Shown: piece by piece, positions 1 to 10,330 of the stretch
Position numbering within the stretch: position 1 is the stretch's first letter
How the letters are laid out: every line of letters starts with the position of its first letter
NCBI GenBank assembly: GCA_963402885.1
Contig: OY727099.1
Location: forward strand, 18,495,001-18,559,000
Reading direction: 5' to 3'
Origin: Antedon bifida
Taxonomy: Eukaryota > Echinodermata > Crinoidea > Comatulida > Antedonidae
Length of the DNA: 64,000 bases
Position numbers and translations under genes: made by a program
The notes under the pieces: generated by a model
What the model was told of the DNA's origin: nothing
The model's database searches: none
The model's input: only the letters and a program-made list of their open reading frames with translations

Positions 1-244
1 TACAAACTTGTATACTTATTTTAACCAAAAATACTTAAAGTATACAGTTTTTGTTTATAGCAGTGTAAACAACATGTATTGAGTTCCATTTAATGTGAAA
101 AAAAAAATAATTTACAAAATGGAGTTTGGTTGATACCATTATTTTAAAAAGGGGTGTTTTTAAAAAATATTTTTTTTATAAAAGTATACCTCATAAACGT
201 ACCTATAACTTCCAAAGTGGTGTTTTTATATCAATGAGGTTATC

Positions 245-800
245 TGGTTCATTACCTACCCCCACATACGGCGGTGTTTTATCACTCATGCTCTTAAGTA
301 CAGCATTCATTATATGACTCATGCTGGTTTCCCTACTACCACCACATAATTTCTTATGCTGGTTCATTACCTACCCCCACATACGGCGGTGTTTTATCAC
401 TCATGCTCTTAAGTACAGCATTCATTATATGACTCATGCTGGTTTCCCTACTACCACCACATCATTTCTTATGCTGGTTCATTACCTTCCCCCACATACG
501 GCAGTGTTTTATCACTCATGCTCTTAAGTACAGCATTCATTATATGACTCATGCTGGTTCCCCTACTACCACCACATAATTACTTATGCTGGTTCATTCA
601 CTACCCCCACATACGGCGGTGTTTTATCACTCATGCTCTTAAGTACAGCATTCATTATATGACTCATGCTGGTTATATGACTCATGCTGGTCCCCCTACT
701 ATCACCCCATACGGCAGTGTCTTATCACCCTCCTCTAAGTACAGCATTTCAATAAATGACTCATGCTGGTCCATTCACTACCCCAATGCTGACTCTTTGT
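245..800. repeat. 115-bp tandem repeat, about 4.5 copies
   Basis: The landmark CATACGGC(G/A)GTGTTTTATC recurs at 265, 380, 495 and 610, exactly 115 bp apart, with a degenerate partial copy near 705. Units are nearly identical. Short open frames here are the repeat read through and encode nothing recognisable. The array lies just upstream of the DIRS-like element and may be its left-hand repeat region; that link is inference. Confidence 0.9.
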
Positions 801-829
801 TTCCAATCTTTTATTCACTCCTTTAACAT

Positions 830-857
830 GGTTGCAGGGCCCTTTTCCCCTGCAACC
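830..857. repeat. 10-bp hairpin upstream of gag-like remnant
   Basis: GGTTGCAGGG at 830-839 is the exact reverse complement of CCCTGCAACC at 848-857, with an 8-nt loop. It falls between the 115-bp array and the first coding remnant of the DIRS-like element and may belong to that element's leader. No function can be assigned. Confidence 0.6.
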
Positions 858-897
858 TGATGATATCTGTCCACACACATTTTTCGTTCCGTCTTAA

Positions 898-1149
898 TTG
901 CACAAAGATTTTCTTACAGATACACCATGTCAGGACGGAAAAGAACTAACAAGAGGTAAAAAATACGGCACCAAAAAAAGAACCGTGCCAATACCTGAAC
1001 TTGACATAAATAAAGAATTAAAGGACATGAGGCATATCGTCGAAACCTTGGTAACTTCTGTGGCTGAGATTAATGTCGGTAAGCCGAACCTACCGGCAGC
1101 TCTCTTCCTCAAACCCCCTACCTTGTCAAAAAACTTAAAGAGGAAATAA
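898..1149 (+). pseudogene. Gag-position remnant of DIRS-like element
   Basis: An 83-residue open frame, lysine-rich at its start, with an acidic/hydrophobic helix-like stretch (ELDINKELKDMRHIVETLV). It sits where DIRS-type elements carry gag. No catalytic motif is visible, so the assignment rests on position only. Confidence 0.35.
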
Positions 1150-1899
1150 TCTCCCACAAATTCATCGAGCTGCACAATCTGCTCGACTTCAACAGCGCAG
1201 CGGAAGCTTTGACGCTAACGTTCACTGGTACCTTTGAACTTGTGCCTAAGCCCAAATGCCGCATCTTAAACGAACACAACTGGCACTAGGCCTTTCACGA
1301 CTTTGCCACAATTTTATTTAAGTAAATACACGCAGGACATCTTAAATTATTTTAAGAATATTAAATACCTCATGCGCAGTCATCCAAATTAATGGTACTT
1401 TTACGACTGATAATTTCGAATGGCTAGGGAGTACACATTTTGCTCTTGGTCATCGGTTCGAGCCGACCTCCTCCATAAACTAGATGCAACGAGCTAACCA
1501 TAAACCTCTAACCCATCCAACCGTGGAGCGTCCACTCGGCTTCAGTATCTTCTACCATAACAGATTCACTAGATGTGTCCAGACAAACTGTCAGTATCGC
1601 CACTCGTTTTTCAGTGCTCGGGATCCCAATAATTCCCACTACAATAAGCGCACTCCTATCTGGTTACAAACACCACGCTTACTTAACCCAATGTTTCACT
1701 CATGGCTTCTACCTTAAATGGGGCTGCTTTTACAGCAACTAACTCCCAAGCTATCATCAACAACCTTCCGGAAATTCCGTACCTGAAAAATGTCGTATCC
1801 TCCACAACCTCTCCTATCCCTACGACTCAAACGCTGTCAATCACAACTTCCCTGGGTTTTGCATAACAGTTCATTACGAAACAATTGCCAACGCAATAG

Positions 1900-2317
1900 A
1901 CATAATTGACATACACAATCACCCGGCATTCATGGCTAAGACGGACACCAGTGACGCATACAGACTAATACATTTACATCCCACACTCAATACCACCTCA
2001 CAGGTTTCACGTGGTTAGGCCAGTATTACTACGATAAAACGCTTCCCCAAGGCGGCGGATCTTCGTGTCAAATATTCAATAAGTTTTCTGACGGAGTGAA
2101 ATATATCCTTACAAAAAAGTTACAACAGCCCAATAACGTGAAAATATTAGACGACATCCTCGTTATTGAAGACACACACCAACTGTGTGCGAACTCCTTG
2201 AAGATATCCAAGGCGCTTGCTGACCGCGTTGGCATACCTCTAGCACCGCACAAAATAATTTCACCCACCACCACCATTTCTTTCCTGGGTATTGAACTTG
2301 ATTTACAGAAAATGTAA
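1900..2317 (+). pseudogene. DIRS-type reverse transcriptase, broken
   Basis: Copies RNA into DNA in DIRS-type retroelements. Across two frames the plus strand encodes motif A (KTDTSDAYRLIHLHP near 1935-1980), motif B (LPQGGGSSCQIFNKFSD near 2045-2095) and the catalytic motif C as LDDILVIE near 2148-2170, where active elements have (Y/L)DDF or similar. It ends with a FLGIELDLQ thumb-like motif near 2281-2315. A frameshift separates motifs A and B (near 1980) and a stop follows at about 2317. The LPxG..S..IFN form of motif B is typical of DIRS elements and not of LINEs. Confidence 0.75.
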
Positions 2318-2609
2318 GACAGGCTTCCATCTGAGATAATAAAATTACGTTACTCCCTTTGAAGTTCAAAACTTCCTCACACACTTCACTCAACTACATT
2401 GAGAGCCCTCCAATCTCTTATTGAAAAGCTACAATTTGCCACCTGCGTTATACCCTCTGGACTGGCGTTCCTAAGAACGGCCGGTCTAACTAACCCCTTT
2501 TCAACTATTCACCTTTCTGACTCAGCAAAGGAGGATCTCCAAATTTGGGCCGACTTTCTTAGCAAACACAATGGCGTTACCATTTTTCACCCCCACAAAA
2601 ATTTGACTC

Positions 2610-2990
2610 GCAGCGTTTACAATTCTCCTCTGATGCCTCAAAAACCGCACTTGGTGCGACCTTCCAAAAGTTCTGGATTCAAGGCCGCTGGCCGGAATCT
2701 TGGAAAATGTTCGACATCATGGTTCTCGAAATTTACCCCATCTATGTCATGCTTTCGATTTTTGCAAAACAGCTAGCCAACACCCATGTAGTTTTCCACT
2801 GTGATAACCTAGCTGATGTATATGTGCTTTAAAAAAAAAAAAATCGTCGTCAAACGAAAAGGTCATGAGAGTGGTTCGCGGTATCGTCATTTGTTACTAC
2901 TAAACAACATTCAGTTTACAGCCAGGCACATCCCTGGTAAGCAAAACAGGATATGTGACGCTCTTTCTCGTTTTCAGGAAACGGTGGCCA
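2610..2990 (+). pseudogene. DIRS-type RNase H, broken
   Basis: Degrades the RNA strand of the RNA-DNA hybrid. The frame near 2624 gives FSSDASKTALGATFQ (first catalytic Asp), then MVLEIYPIYVML (Glu) and HCDNLAD near 2795-2815 (second Asp). After a poly-A frameshift at about 2830-2842 the C-terminal signature HIPGKQNRICDALSRF follows at about 2928-2975. That last motif is the hallmark end of the RT-RNase H protein in DIRS and gypsy-like elements. At least one frameshift inactivates it. Confidence 0.75.
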
Positions 2991-3081
2991 TGCTAAAGGA
3001 GCACAGTATGAACCGCACACCGCTAAAGATACCAAAGCACTTCGAACCACTAAACAACTCAAGATCCTCACACGAGAGCTA

Positions 3082-3934
3082 ATGTGGAACTCATTAAGCA
3101 AAGGAACCGCTAGTAACTATAAAAGCAAATGGCACCATTTTAACCAATTCAGGAAATCACTAAGCCTTCCGCTACCAACGACTCCACAGACAATTGTTCT
3201 CTATGTAAGTAAGCTGACTAAAAATGCACTGGCGATTTCCACGATTCGAAACTACCTTAGCGCAGTGTCATCGTGCACAGGGTATCATTTATGGAAGACC
3301 CTACCGCAAATCCAGCAGTCAGCATTTTATGCAGAGGAGTAGCGAAACAAAAAACGAACTCTCCATCCAAACCGATCAGACTGCCGGTCACCTCCGACAT
3401 TCTTGTAACGCTAATTGGACATATGCGAGGTATCATGGAATCCAAATACGAATTCATCCTCTACAGAGCCTTGTTCATAATATGTTACTTTGCATGCCTC
3501 AGAGCCAGTGAAGCAGTAGTCTCCAAGGCCGCAGAACACACACTAATGCTAATTGATATCACAGTACATGCCACTAAAGTGCAAATAAATTTCAAATCTT
3601 TCAAACACTCTAAGCGTTCCTCACCTCCTTTCGTCTTGCACCAAAAAACCCGGAAGCCCAATATGCCCAGTGAGAGCATTGCAACGCTACGTCAAGATGC
3701 GACCACTGAAGGCAGGCCCGTTCTTCCTGCTTGAAAATGGAACACCAGTAAATAGAAAAATGTTTTCCTCGTCGCTTAAACAATTAGCTCGCCATGCTAG
3801 TCTGGAACATACACAGTTTAACACTCATTCTTTCAGAATCTACCGACTTTCACCAACTTGGACACTCTCACCAAGACATTATGACTTTTGGACGATGGTC
3901 GAACCACATAACTTTGTCAAATACAGCGTTGTAA
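3082..3934 (+). pseudogene. DIRS-type tyrosine recombinase, broken
   Basis: Integrates the circular DNA copy of the element. The N-terminal core-binding helices read NSLSKGTASNYKSKWHHF and LAISTIRNYLSAVSS. The catalytic half has the box-A arginine context ACLRASEAVV (near 3497-3525), the box-C context NTHSFRI (near 3820-3840) and the end FGRWSNHITLSNTAL before a TAA at 3932-3934. Frame changes near 3340, 3680 and 3840 show it is a pseudogene. The nucleophilic tyrosine could not be located with confidence in the shifted C-terminus. Confidence 0.75.
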
Positions 3935-4059
3935 ACATGGGTGCTGGCTGGTTGGCATATTTCCTAAGCATGACTGGGTATTAAGCGTCAAGCTTAAATA
4001 AAGTTTGATACTTATTTTTTCTGTATATCGTTTTACTTATTTCATTTTTGTTTTCTTTC

Positions 4060-4490
4060 GGTGACAGCATAGGTTACACCGCCAATTATAATCATATGTT
4101 CAATCGGAGCCAACACGTTGCTCCAGGTAGACTTATTTATATGTTTTCGGTGTCAACATGGTTGCACCGTTTATTAAACTCAATTCTCAAACGCGTACTG
4201 GAGTCAACACATGTTGCCCCAGGCAGACTAATGGAGATTGTTTCTATACGTTTTTCGGTGTCAACATTTGGTTGCACTGCCTACCTAATTAAAATGTTTA
4301 AACATGTACTGGAGCCAACACATGTTGCTCCAGGTAGACTAATGTAGGTGTTTCTATACGTTTTTCGATGTCAATATTTGGTTGCTCCACCTATCAGACG
4401 CTAATGGTCAACCGGGTACTGGAGTCAACACATGTTGCTCCAGGTAGACTATGTAGATAGTTTCTACACGTTCTGGGTGTCAACATATGT
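4060..4490. repeat. About four imperfect 105-115-bp repeats downstream of the recombinase
   Basis: The core GTTGCTCCAGGTAGACT (or a one- or two-base variant) appears near 4110, 4208, 4323 and 4432, each preceded by a GTCAACA(C)ATG-type dyad. Units have drifted in length and sequence. Position suggests they are the 3' non-coding repeats of the DIRS-like element. Confidence 0.7.
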
Positions 4491-4574
4491 TGCACCATCA
4501 TCTGAATGGCTTGTCATCGGTTCTACCTGCACTTAATTTGGGCTGCTTCGTTGGCCCCTTCGTTGCCAACTGTG

Positions 4575-5047
4575 TTGGCCCTTTCAGAGCATCCCAATGT
4601 TCCTTTTTTATGTTTTCCTTTTACGTGCATGCTGCAACGATGACTTGCCATTCATATTAAATAACTTTACAACCAATACTTGTTTCCTTGTATTTGTTTA
4701 TCGGGCTCACATGTGTCAAAATCACGTGATTGCGGGGCGCCCTCGCAATCATCTTTTGACAGCGTGAGCATCTCATCCTCTTCACCTCACGCTGTCAACA
4801 GATTACCACGCCAGTTTTTGGCTAAGTAAAATAATTTTCACTTCCCTCTCTCCACTCCCTCTCTATTTTGTTTTCAATTACGATTTTGAGACATGTGTTT
4901 TGGCCCTTTCAGAGCATCCCAATGTTCCTTTTTTATGTTTTCCTTTTACGTGCATGCTGCAACGATGACTTGCCATTCATATTAAATAACTTTACAACCA
5001 ATACTTGTTTCCTTGTATTTGTTTATCGGGCTCACATGTGTCAAAAT
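4575..5047. repeat. Perfect 148-bp direct repeat around a 177-bp hairpin-rich spacer
   Basis: 4575-4722 and 4900-5047 are identical base for base by reading. The spacer 4723-4899 holds two inverted repeats: TGATTGCG (4727-4734) with CGCAATCA (4744-4751), and TTGACAGCGTGAG (4756-4768) with CTCACGCTGTCAA (4786-4798). Split direct repeats of the form B1-A2-B2 are known for Ngaro/PAT elements and this looks like that arrangement. The second copy stops exactly where the LINE tail begins. Confidence 0.85.
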
Positions 5048-5124
5048 GTGGCTTTTTACTTTACTTGATTTTACTTGATGTTGAGACTTTTAAAGCCGAA
5101 GCTTGTGTGTCCCTCGAAGTTTTC

Positions 5125-8095
5125 CTATATGTTATCTTGTCTGCTATAGGGGGCAAACTTGCAGAAGGAAGTAGACAAGTAATTTTCCAGCCTTGACTTG
5201 AACTGGTTGATTGAGTCAGATTCTATGACGGTTAACGGTAATTTGTTCCATACATTGCATATATTTTGAGTAAAGAACTTTTGTCTAATTCTTAGATGAG
5301 ATATGTCTTTATTCATTTTCCATTTATGGCCTCTTGTTCTGGACTCTCCTACAAAAGTAAACAGATTTCTGGCATCTATATTATCAATATGACTACAAAT
5401 TTTAAAAACCTCAATTAGAGCAGATCTCAGCCTTCTGAAATAAAGAGTAGGTAGTTGTAGTTGTTTCAATCTATCCTGATAAGTATCTCTTCTAATTCCT
5501 GGCACAAAACGGGTTGCTCTCTGTTGCACTTTTTCAAGCTTGTCTGACTCTTTGTGATATATATGTTGCCAAACAGGACTGCAATACTCGATTGACGGCC
5601 TGATTATGGTTTTATACAGCTGCATGAAAGAATAGTTATCGAGATAATGAAACGTTCGTTTTATCATTCCTAATTTTCTGTTTGCCATTGAAGCCTTCTG
5701 TGCAACATGTAATCCAAAGGACAATTTATTATCAAGTATGATTCCCAAATCTGTTATTGATTCCACTGATTGAATTGGAATTCTTCTTTACCCATATGAT
5801 AGATAACTTTCCTATTCCTTCTTCCAAAATGCATAATTTTACATTTCATTAAGTTGAAAGGAAGTTGCCATTTCTCAGACCATTCAAATAATTTATTCAG
5901 ATCTTCCTGTAATCCATTTGATTCTTCCACACTGTTCACCAAATTGAACATTTTGGTATCATCTGCAAAAATGTTTACTTTTGAACTAACTCCATCAGGG
6001 ATATCATTAATAAATATATTGAACAGTGCAGGACCAAGCACACTGCCCTGTGGAACTCCACTACTAACTCGCAGGCTTTCTGAATGAACTCCATTTAACA
6101 CCACTTGTTGTGACCGTCCAGAAATAAATGCTCTAATCCAATTTAATAAATTTCCTCCAATGCCATACGCCTGTAATTTGTTTAGCAGTCTTTCATGTGG
6201 TACACTGTCAAATGCTTTTTTGAAATCTAGAAAGATGCAATCAAAACATTGACCCTCTTCAAACCATTTGGTCCATTGTTCTAAAACTTCAATCATCAAA
6301 GTGGTACATGAACGACCTGATCTAAAGCCATGTTGATGAGTAGAAAAAAGGTGATTGACTTCCATATGATTCATCAAGGCATTTCTTACAAACGTCTCCA
6401 TGCATATTATAGATGTAAGGCTGACTGGTCTGTAATTTAGGGGGTCTGATTTTTTACCCTTCTTAACAATTGGCACTACTTTGGCTTGTTTCCATGAATT
6501 TGGTAGAACTCCATTATCCACTAATTTTGAAAACAGATCTTGTAAAATAGGGCTAAGTTCACTACTTAGTTCTTTGAGCACTCTTGAATGTATTCCATCG
6601 GGTCCAGGAGACTTGCAGATATCCAGGCGCCGTAAATAAGATTCTATATCTGTTGTTGAGAATTTCACAGTAACCAATTCGGGGCCAGAGAAGCGGGATG
6701 GTAAGTCAGGAACATTAAGAACATCCTCTAACGTAAAAACTGAAGCAAAGGCTTTATTGAACACTTTTGCTTTCCCATAATCATCTGACACCATCTCCCC
6801 TAGATTATTTTCCACACACGCAATATCTAGTCTCGATTTTGTTTTGCTTTGTACATATTTCCAAAAGTTCTTAGGGTTCACTTTTATTTCTGTGGCAATT
6901 TTAGTTTCATAACTCTTTTTTTCTTGCTTTACTAATCCTGTAACAAAATTTCGTTGCTTAACATAATTATTCCATGAGTTTTCATCTCGCTTTTTTTGGA
7001 ATCGGTTCCACAATTTATGTTTTAGATTGATCTCCTTTTTTAGCTCGATATTTACCCACTCCTTCCTATTTAATAGTCTCTTTTTCCGTAACGGCACATA
7101 TTTCTCAACACATATATTAATAGCTTTTTCAATCTTCTGAGATAACTCTTCACCCGTTGCGTCAAGACATTCCTCCTTGATATTAAAATTTGAAAACTCT
7201 TCTCTTATTTTATCGTAATTGGCTTTATAGTAATTCCTCATATATGGTATTTCACGTTCCTTTATACCCTCTTTAATCTTCAATTTGAATATAATTACAG
7301 CATGGTCGCTTTTACCAATAGGAGGAAATATTTCCAGATCATCAATTACGTTCTCAGCCTTTGATAACACTAAATCCAATAGATTGGCTTCTTGATTAAT
7401 ACGAACTCTTGTAGGTTCTCTTACATATTGAGTCCAAAATATGTCTTCTACAGTTTCCAAGAAAAGCGCACTCTCTTGTTGTTCTCCACCTAAAATCATA
7501 GAATTATCCCAGTCGATATTACCGAAGTTAAAATCTCCTACCACTATTGTGTTGTCTCTTGAAAGTTTATCTGCTTTTAAGAGCATTTCTCTTAATAGTG
7601 TATTATTATCCTTACAACTGTTTGGGCTACGGTAAATACACCCAATTAAAGTGTTATCATTATTAATTTTAAGATCCACCCAGACTGCCTCTTTAAAGTT
7701 TCCAATAGATACTTCTGTAACGGGTATACCTTCTCTAACATAAATGCCAATACCTCTTCCTGTGTATTGCCAGACCAAAAAAACTGAAAACCTTCTATTT
7801 CAAATTCCTCACGCTGAATTTCTGATAGTGAACGCTTAGGAAGAATCTCACATAATAAAACAACGTCTGGATTAACTTTCTTGATTATAATTAATAGCTC
7901 TTCTCTTTTATTCAGTAAGGAATCAGTGTTCGAATATATAAACTTAATTTCAGCTTTTTTAATTGATAACTTCTCATCTAACTTTTTCTTAAGAATTGTT
8001 TCTTTTTGATTAATAACGGAAATTTCTTCTTGAACTGTACCTGTAGTGTCTCTCAGATAATTAGGGGCGAAAACGCCCTTTAACAATCTTGCCAT
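5125..8095 (-). pseudogene. LINE ORF2: endonuclease + reverse transcriptase, two frameshifts
   Basis: Encodes the enzyme for target-primed reverse transcription. Segment 8095-7646 begins the endonuclease (NTDSLLNKREEL). A frameshift near 7745-7775 moves to 7778-5754, with GIGIYVREG, GDFNFGNIDW and SDHAVIIF (endonuclease core), then RT blocks SPGPDGIHSRVLKEL, NYRPVSLTS, HGFRSGRSC, FLDFKKAFDSVPH, SSGVPQGSVLGP and catalytic NIFADDTKMF. A second shift near 5755-5785 leads to 5766-5125 with the conserved thumb/C-terminal region (LGIILDNKLSF, RPSIEYCSPVW). Summed length is about 1,000 residues, normal for CR1/L2. Only the two single frame changes disable it. Confidence 0.85.
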
Positions 8096-8918
8096 TTCTA
8101 ATAATTAAATCATTTTCACCCGTCTCTTGTCTCTCTTTTAGCTTAGTCCATAAGTCTCTTCGCTCTGCCCTCTCAGACTGTGTACGATCTCTTGAAATCT
8201 GTACATTACTCTGGGTACCAGCTTTCCGTATTCTTAATAAAATCTCATTACTCATGAAACTTGTTTGAAAAACTACTTTGAGAGGCCTGACTTTACCTTC
8301 TACTTGCTTACCAAGTCGATAAAGAGTTATTATGTTGTAATCTAAGTCCTTAACAACACCTTTTATAATTGTTTTTATTGCCTCCATATCTTCCTCCTTC
8401 CTCTCCTGAGCTTCCTCTTCCTTAGATTCAGGTATTAAGAAAAATATTAAATTGTTCATTCTTGCCTGCCTCTCCTGAATTTCATCAATGCAAAGTTTAA
8501 TAGTTTCATTAGCATTTTTTACACTGCCTTTCGGTTCCTCTATCTTGGCTAGCAAATCTCTATAGTTCTCCTCACATTTACTTTTATTCTCTAGCAAACC
8601 AACTTTAATGTCCTCCATTTCTTTAACTATCCTATCCTGATTTGTTCTTAGAGTATTTATGTTACCAAGTACATCCTCTGCTGCTTTATTGCAGGTTCTA
8701 CAATACCAATGTAAATTGGGATTATCTTCGCTTATAACTTCATACAGCCTTTTAGAAACTTGTTGGCATTGTGAGTGAAACCAGAATTTACAAAACTCGC
8801 ACTCAATTCCTCTATCAGAGTCAGCCACCAATTTATTACAGCTACCACATAAATCACCTGCCACTCCTACTGCATTGTCTCCCTTGTCCACTACTACCTT
8901 ACTGCTGGTCTTCCTCAT
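8061..8918 (-). CDS. LINE ORF1 protein with PHD-type zinc finger and coiled coil
   Basis: A 285-residue intact frame starting at 8918. Residues about 22-80 form a PHD/C4HC3-type finger with CGSC, CEFC, HSQC and CRTC pairs in order. Residues about 85-160 are rich in heptad-like Leu/Ile/Glu/Lys and probably coil. A basic C-terminal half includes a VRPLKVVFQTSF segment, as in the RNA-binding-like domain of CR1-type ORF1 proteins. Such proteins package LINE RNA and act as chaperones. The stop overlaps the ORF2 start by about 35 nt, suggesting coupled translation. It is mobile-element, not host, coding sequence. Confidence 0.8.
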   Translation of the reverse strand: MRKTSSKVVVDKGDNAVGVAGDLCGSCNKLVADSDRGIECEFCKFWFHSQCQQVSKRLYEVISEDNPNLHWYCRTCNKAAEDVLGNINTLRTNQDRIVKEMEDIKVGLLENKSKCEENYRDLLAKIEEPKGSVKNANETIKLCIDEIQERQARMNNLIFFLIPESKEEEAQERKEEDMEAIKTIIKGVVKDLDYNIITLYRLGKQVEGKVRPLKVVFQTSFMSNEILLRIRKAGTQSNVQISRDRTQSERAERRDLWTKLKERQETGENDLIIRNGKIVKGRFRP

Positions 8919-8990
8919 GGTTGCTGGCCTAGCAAAATATCTAGTTTAAATCTCACTTAGAATAGACAATCAATTACAATCGCTCTCCAA

Positions 8991-9800
8991 ATGCTTACAA
9001 TAACTTGTAATAGTTACACTACTTAATAGATTTCATGGAAATATAAGGCTGAAGATAAAGATAAATCAACTACAAAGAAGCAAATTCGCAGGTTAGGAAA
9101 AAACATGTCTGCTCTCTCTGCTGCCCTCTAGTTTTTTCATAATGCTATAAGAGTCATACGAATAGTTTAGATAAAATAGGAGAATGTGTTGCCAGGTTTA
9201 TTTCAATTAAATGCCAGAAAAACAGTATTTTGAATTAAAATATTTAGTTGATGGAAAATAATGTTAAACTTTGAAATAATTGCGTCAAGGTTTTTATAAA
9301 TTTTTAAATCTATTTTGTGTAAAGAGATACAGAAAGACCTCCCAAAAAATCTGACTTTGTAAATAGGTCATTTGAGGTCAAAAGGGGTCAGAATGCAAAA
9401 CAGGACAGGTCCCCACTTTACTACAACTATTAATGTTTGATCAAAATTTACAAGATAGTTCATAAAAATTCTCAACAATTTTCATTTTTTACCTATAGTG
9501 TTACCTTAGCAACCATTTCTATGTGTAACTAAGGAAAGTAATTAAAAAAAACGAAAAAAATGGCGTTTTTATGAATACAAAGAATTGATTGCATTTGTAA
9601 TTTTTCTCAATTTTACTTCTACTGCATTCTAATAATCTTAAAGTGATGACAAACTTGACCTTGTAAATTCATTCATTTTGAGGTCAAACGAGGTCAACAT
9701 TTTACCATAGTAACTGTTTCTATGCGAAAATATATGTATTATTTATGTTATCTTAGAACCTGTTTCTATGCGTAACTAAGGATAATTGTTTTTTAAAATA
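8991..9800. other. Non-coding, with a scattered GTTACC..AACC / TGAGGTCAAA repeat
   Basis: No gene is visible. Phrases such as TTACCATAGTAACTGTTTCTATG with GTAACTAAGG recur near 9500, 9700, 9745 and 10510, and TTGAGGTCAAA(A/C) near 9375 and 9680. They look like fragments of one old dispersed repeat. Confidence 0.5.
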
Positions 9801-10328
9801 CAGTTGAACCTCCCGTAAGTGGCCACCCTCGGGACCTGGAAAAGTGGTCTGCCGATAAAGGGCCAAAATCACGTATTATGGCTATGCACGATATTGTTAA
9901 CGAAACGAGCCTCTCGATTTTTCAGCTAATTGTATTATTATTTATAATCAGGTGGTTTAGTATTTTTTAGCATTTTCAGACAAATTTTCAAAGCTTTTAT
10001 CATATGAAAAATGGTCGGTCAAAATCTGTGTAGTTTTCTCATCTCTTCACAGTAATGTTTTTAAAACCGCTTCGAAATAAAGCTAATATATAAAGAAATA
10101 CAATAAACATGGACCTCTAATTCATAGATCACATGTTGCGGGTGGCCGTTGTCATTTATCATACAAAAAATCTTATTTTTAGTATAAAAAGGTGCCCGCA
10201 GCTGCTTACGGGAAGTGGCCGCTTACGGTAGGTACAAAATGCACTAATTAGATAGGAAGAACAAACAGGCTTTTCAAAAGTGCGTCCGTTAAGGGAGGTG
10301 GCCGCGCGCTTACGGGAGGTGCCCGCTG
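9801..10328. mobile_element. 528-bp MITE with TA target duplication (Tigger/pogo-like)
   Basis: The element starts CAGTTGAACCTCCCGTAAG at 9801 and ends CTTACGGGAGGTGCCCGCTG at 10328. These are imperfect inverted termini and both sides are flanked by TA (9799-9800 and 10329-10330). Internal copies of the GTGGCCGCTTACGG motif near 10140, 10190 and 10295 indicate subterminal repeats. CAG...CTG ends with TA duplication are the Tc1/mariner-pogo (Tigger) form. There is no transposase frame, so it is non-autonomous. Confidence 0.75.
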
Positions 10329-10330
10329 TA

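Larger units (their letters stand above)
830..5047 (+). mobile_element. Decayed DIRS/Ngaro-like tyrosine-recombinase retroelement
   Basis: Reading on the plus strand there is a gag-position remnant (about 898-1149), a reverse transcriptase (about 1900-2320), an RNase H (about 2610-2990) and a tyrosine recombinase (about 3082-3934). This order is characteristic of the DIRS order, which integrates by a tyrosine recombinase instead of an integrase. Frameshifts and stops break every gene, so the copy is dead. Downstream are about four 105-115-bp repeats (4060-4480) and a perfect 148-bp direct repeat (4575-4722 and 4900-5047), which fits the split direct repeats of Ngaro/PAT-type elements. The outer limits are approximate and no 5' partner repeat was found. 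Confidence 0.75.
5048..8990 (-). mobile_element. Near full-length CR1/L2-like LINE (non-LTR retrotransposon)
   Basis: The minus strand encodes ORF1 with a PHD-type zinc finger and ORF2 with an apurinic-like endonuclease and a reverse transcriptase. The minus-strand 3' end (about 5048-5075) is a short tandem tail of TCAAGTAAA-like units, the kind of microsatellite end that CR1-group elements use instead of poly-A. Overlapping ORF1/ORF2 and the FADDTKMF catalytic motif also fit CR1/L2. The 5' limit past 8918 is not determined. Two frameshifts in ORF2 make this copy inactive although little else is degraded, so it is relatively young. Confidence 0.85.
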
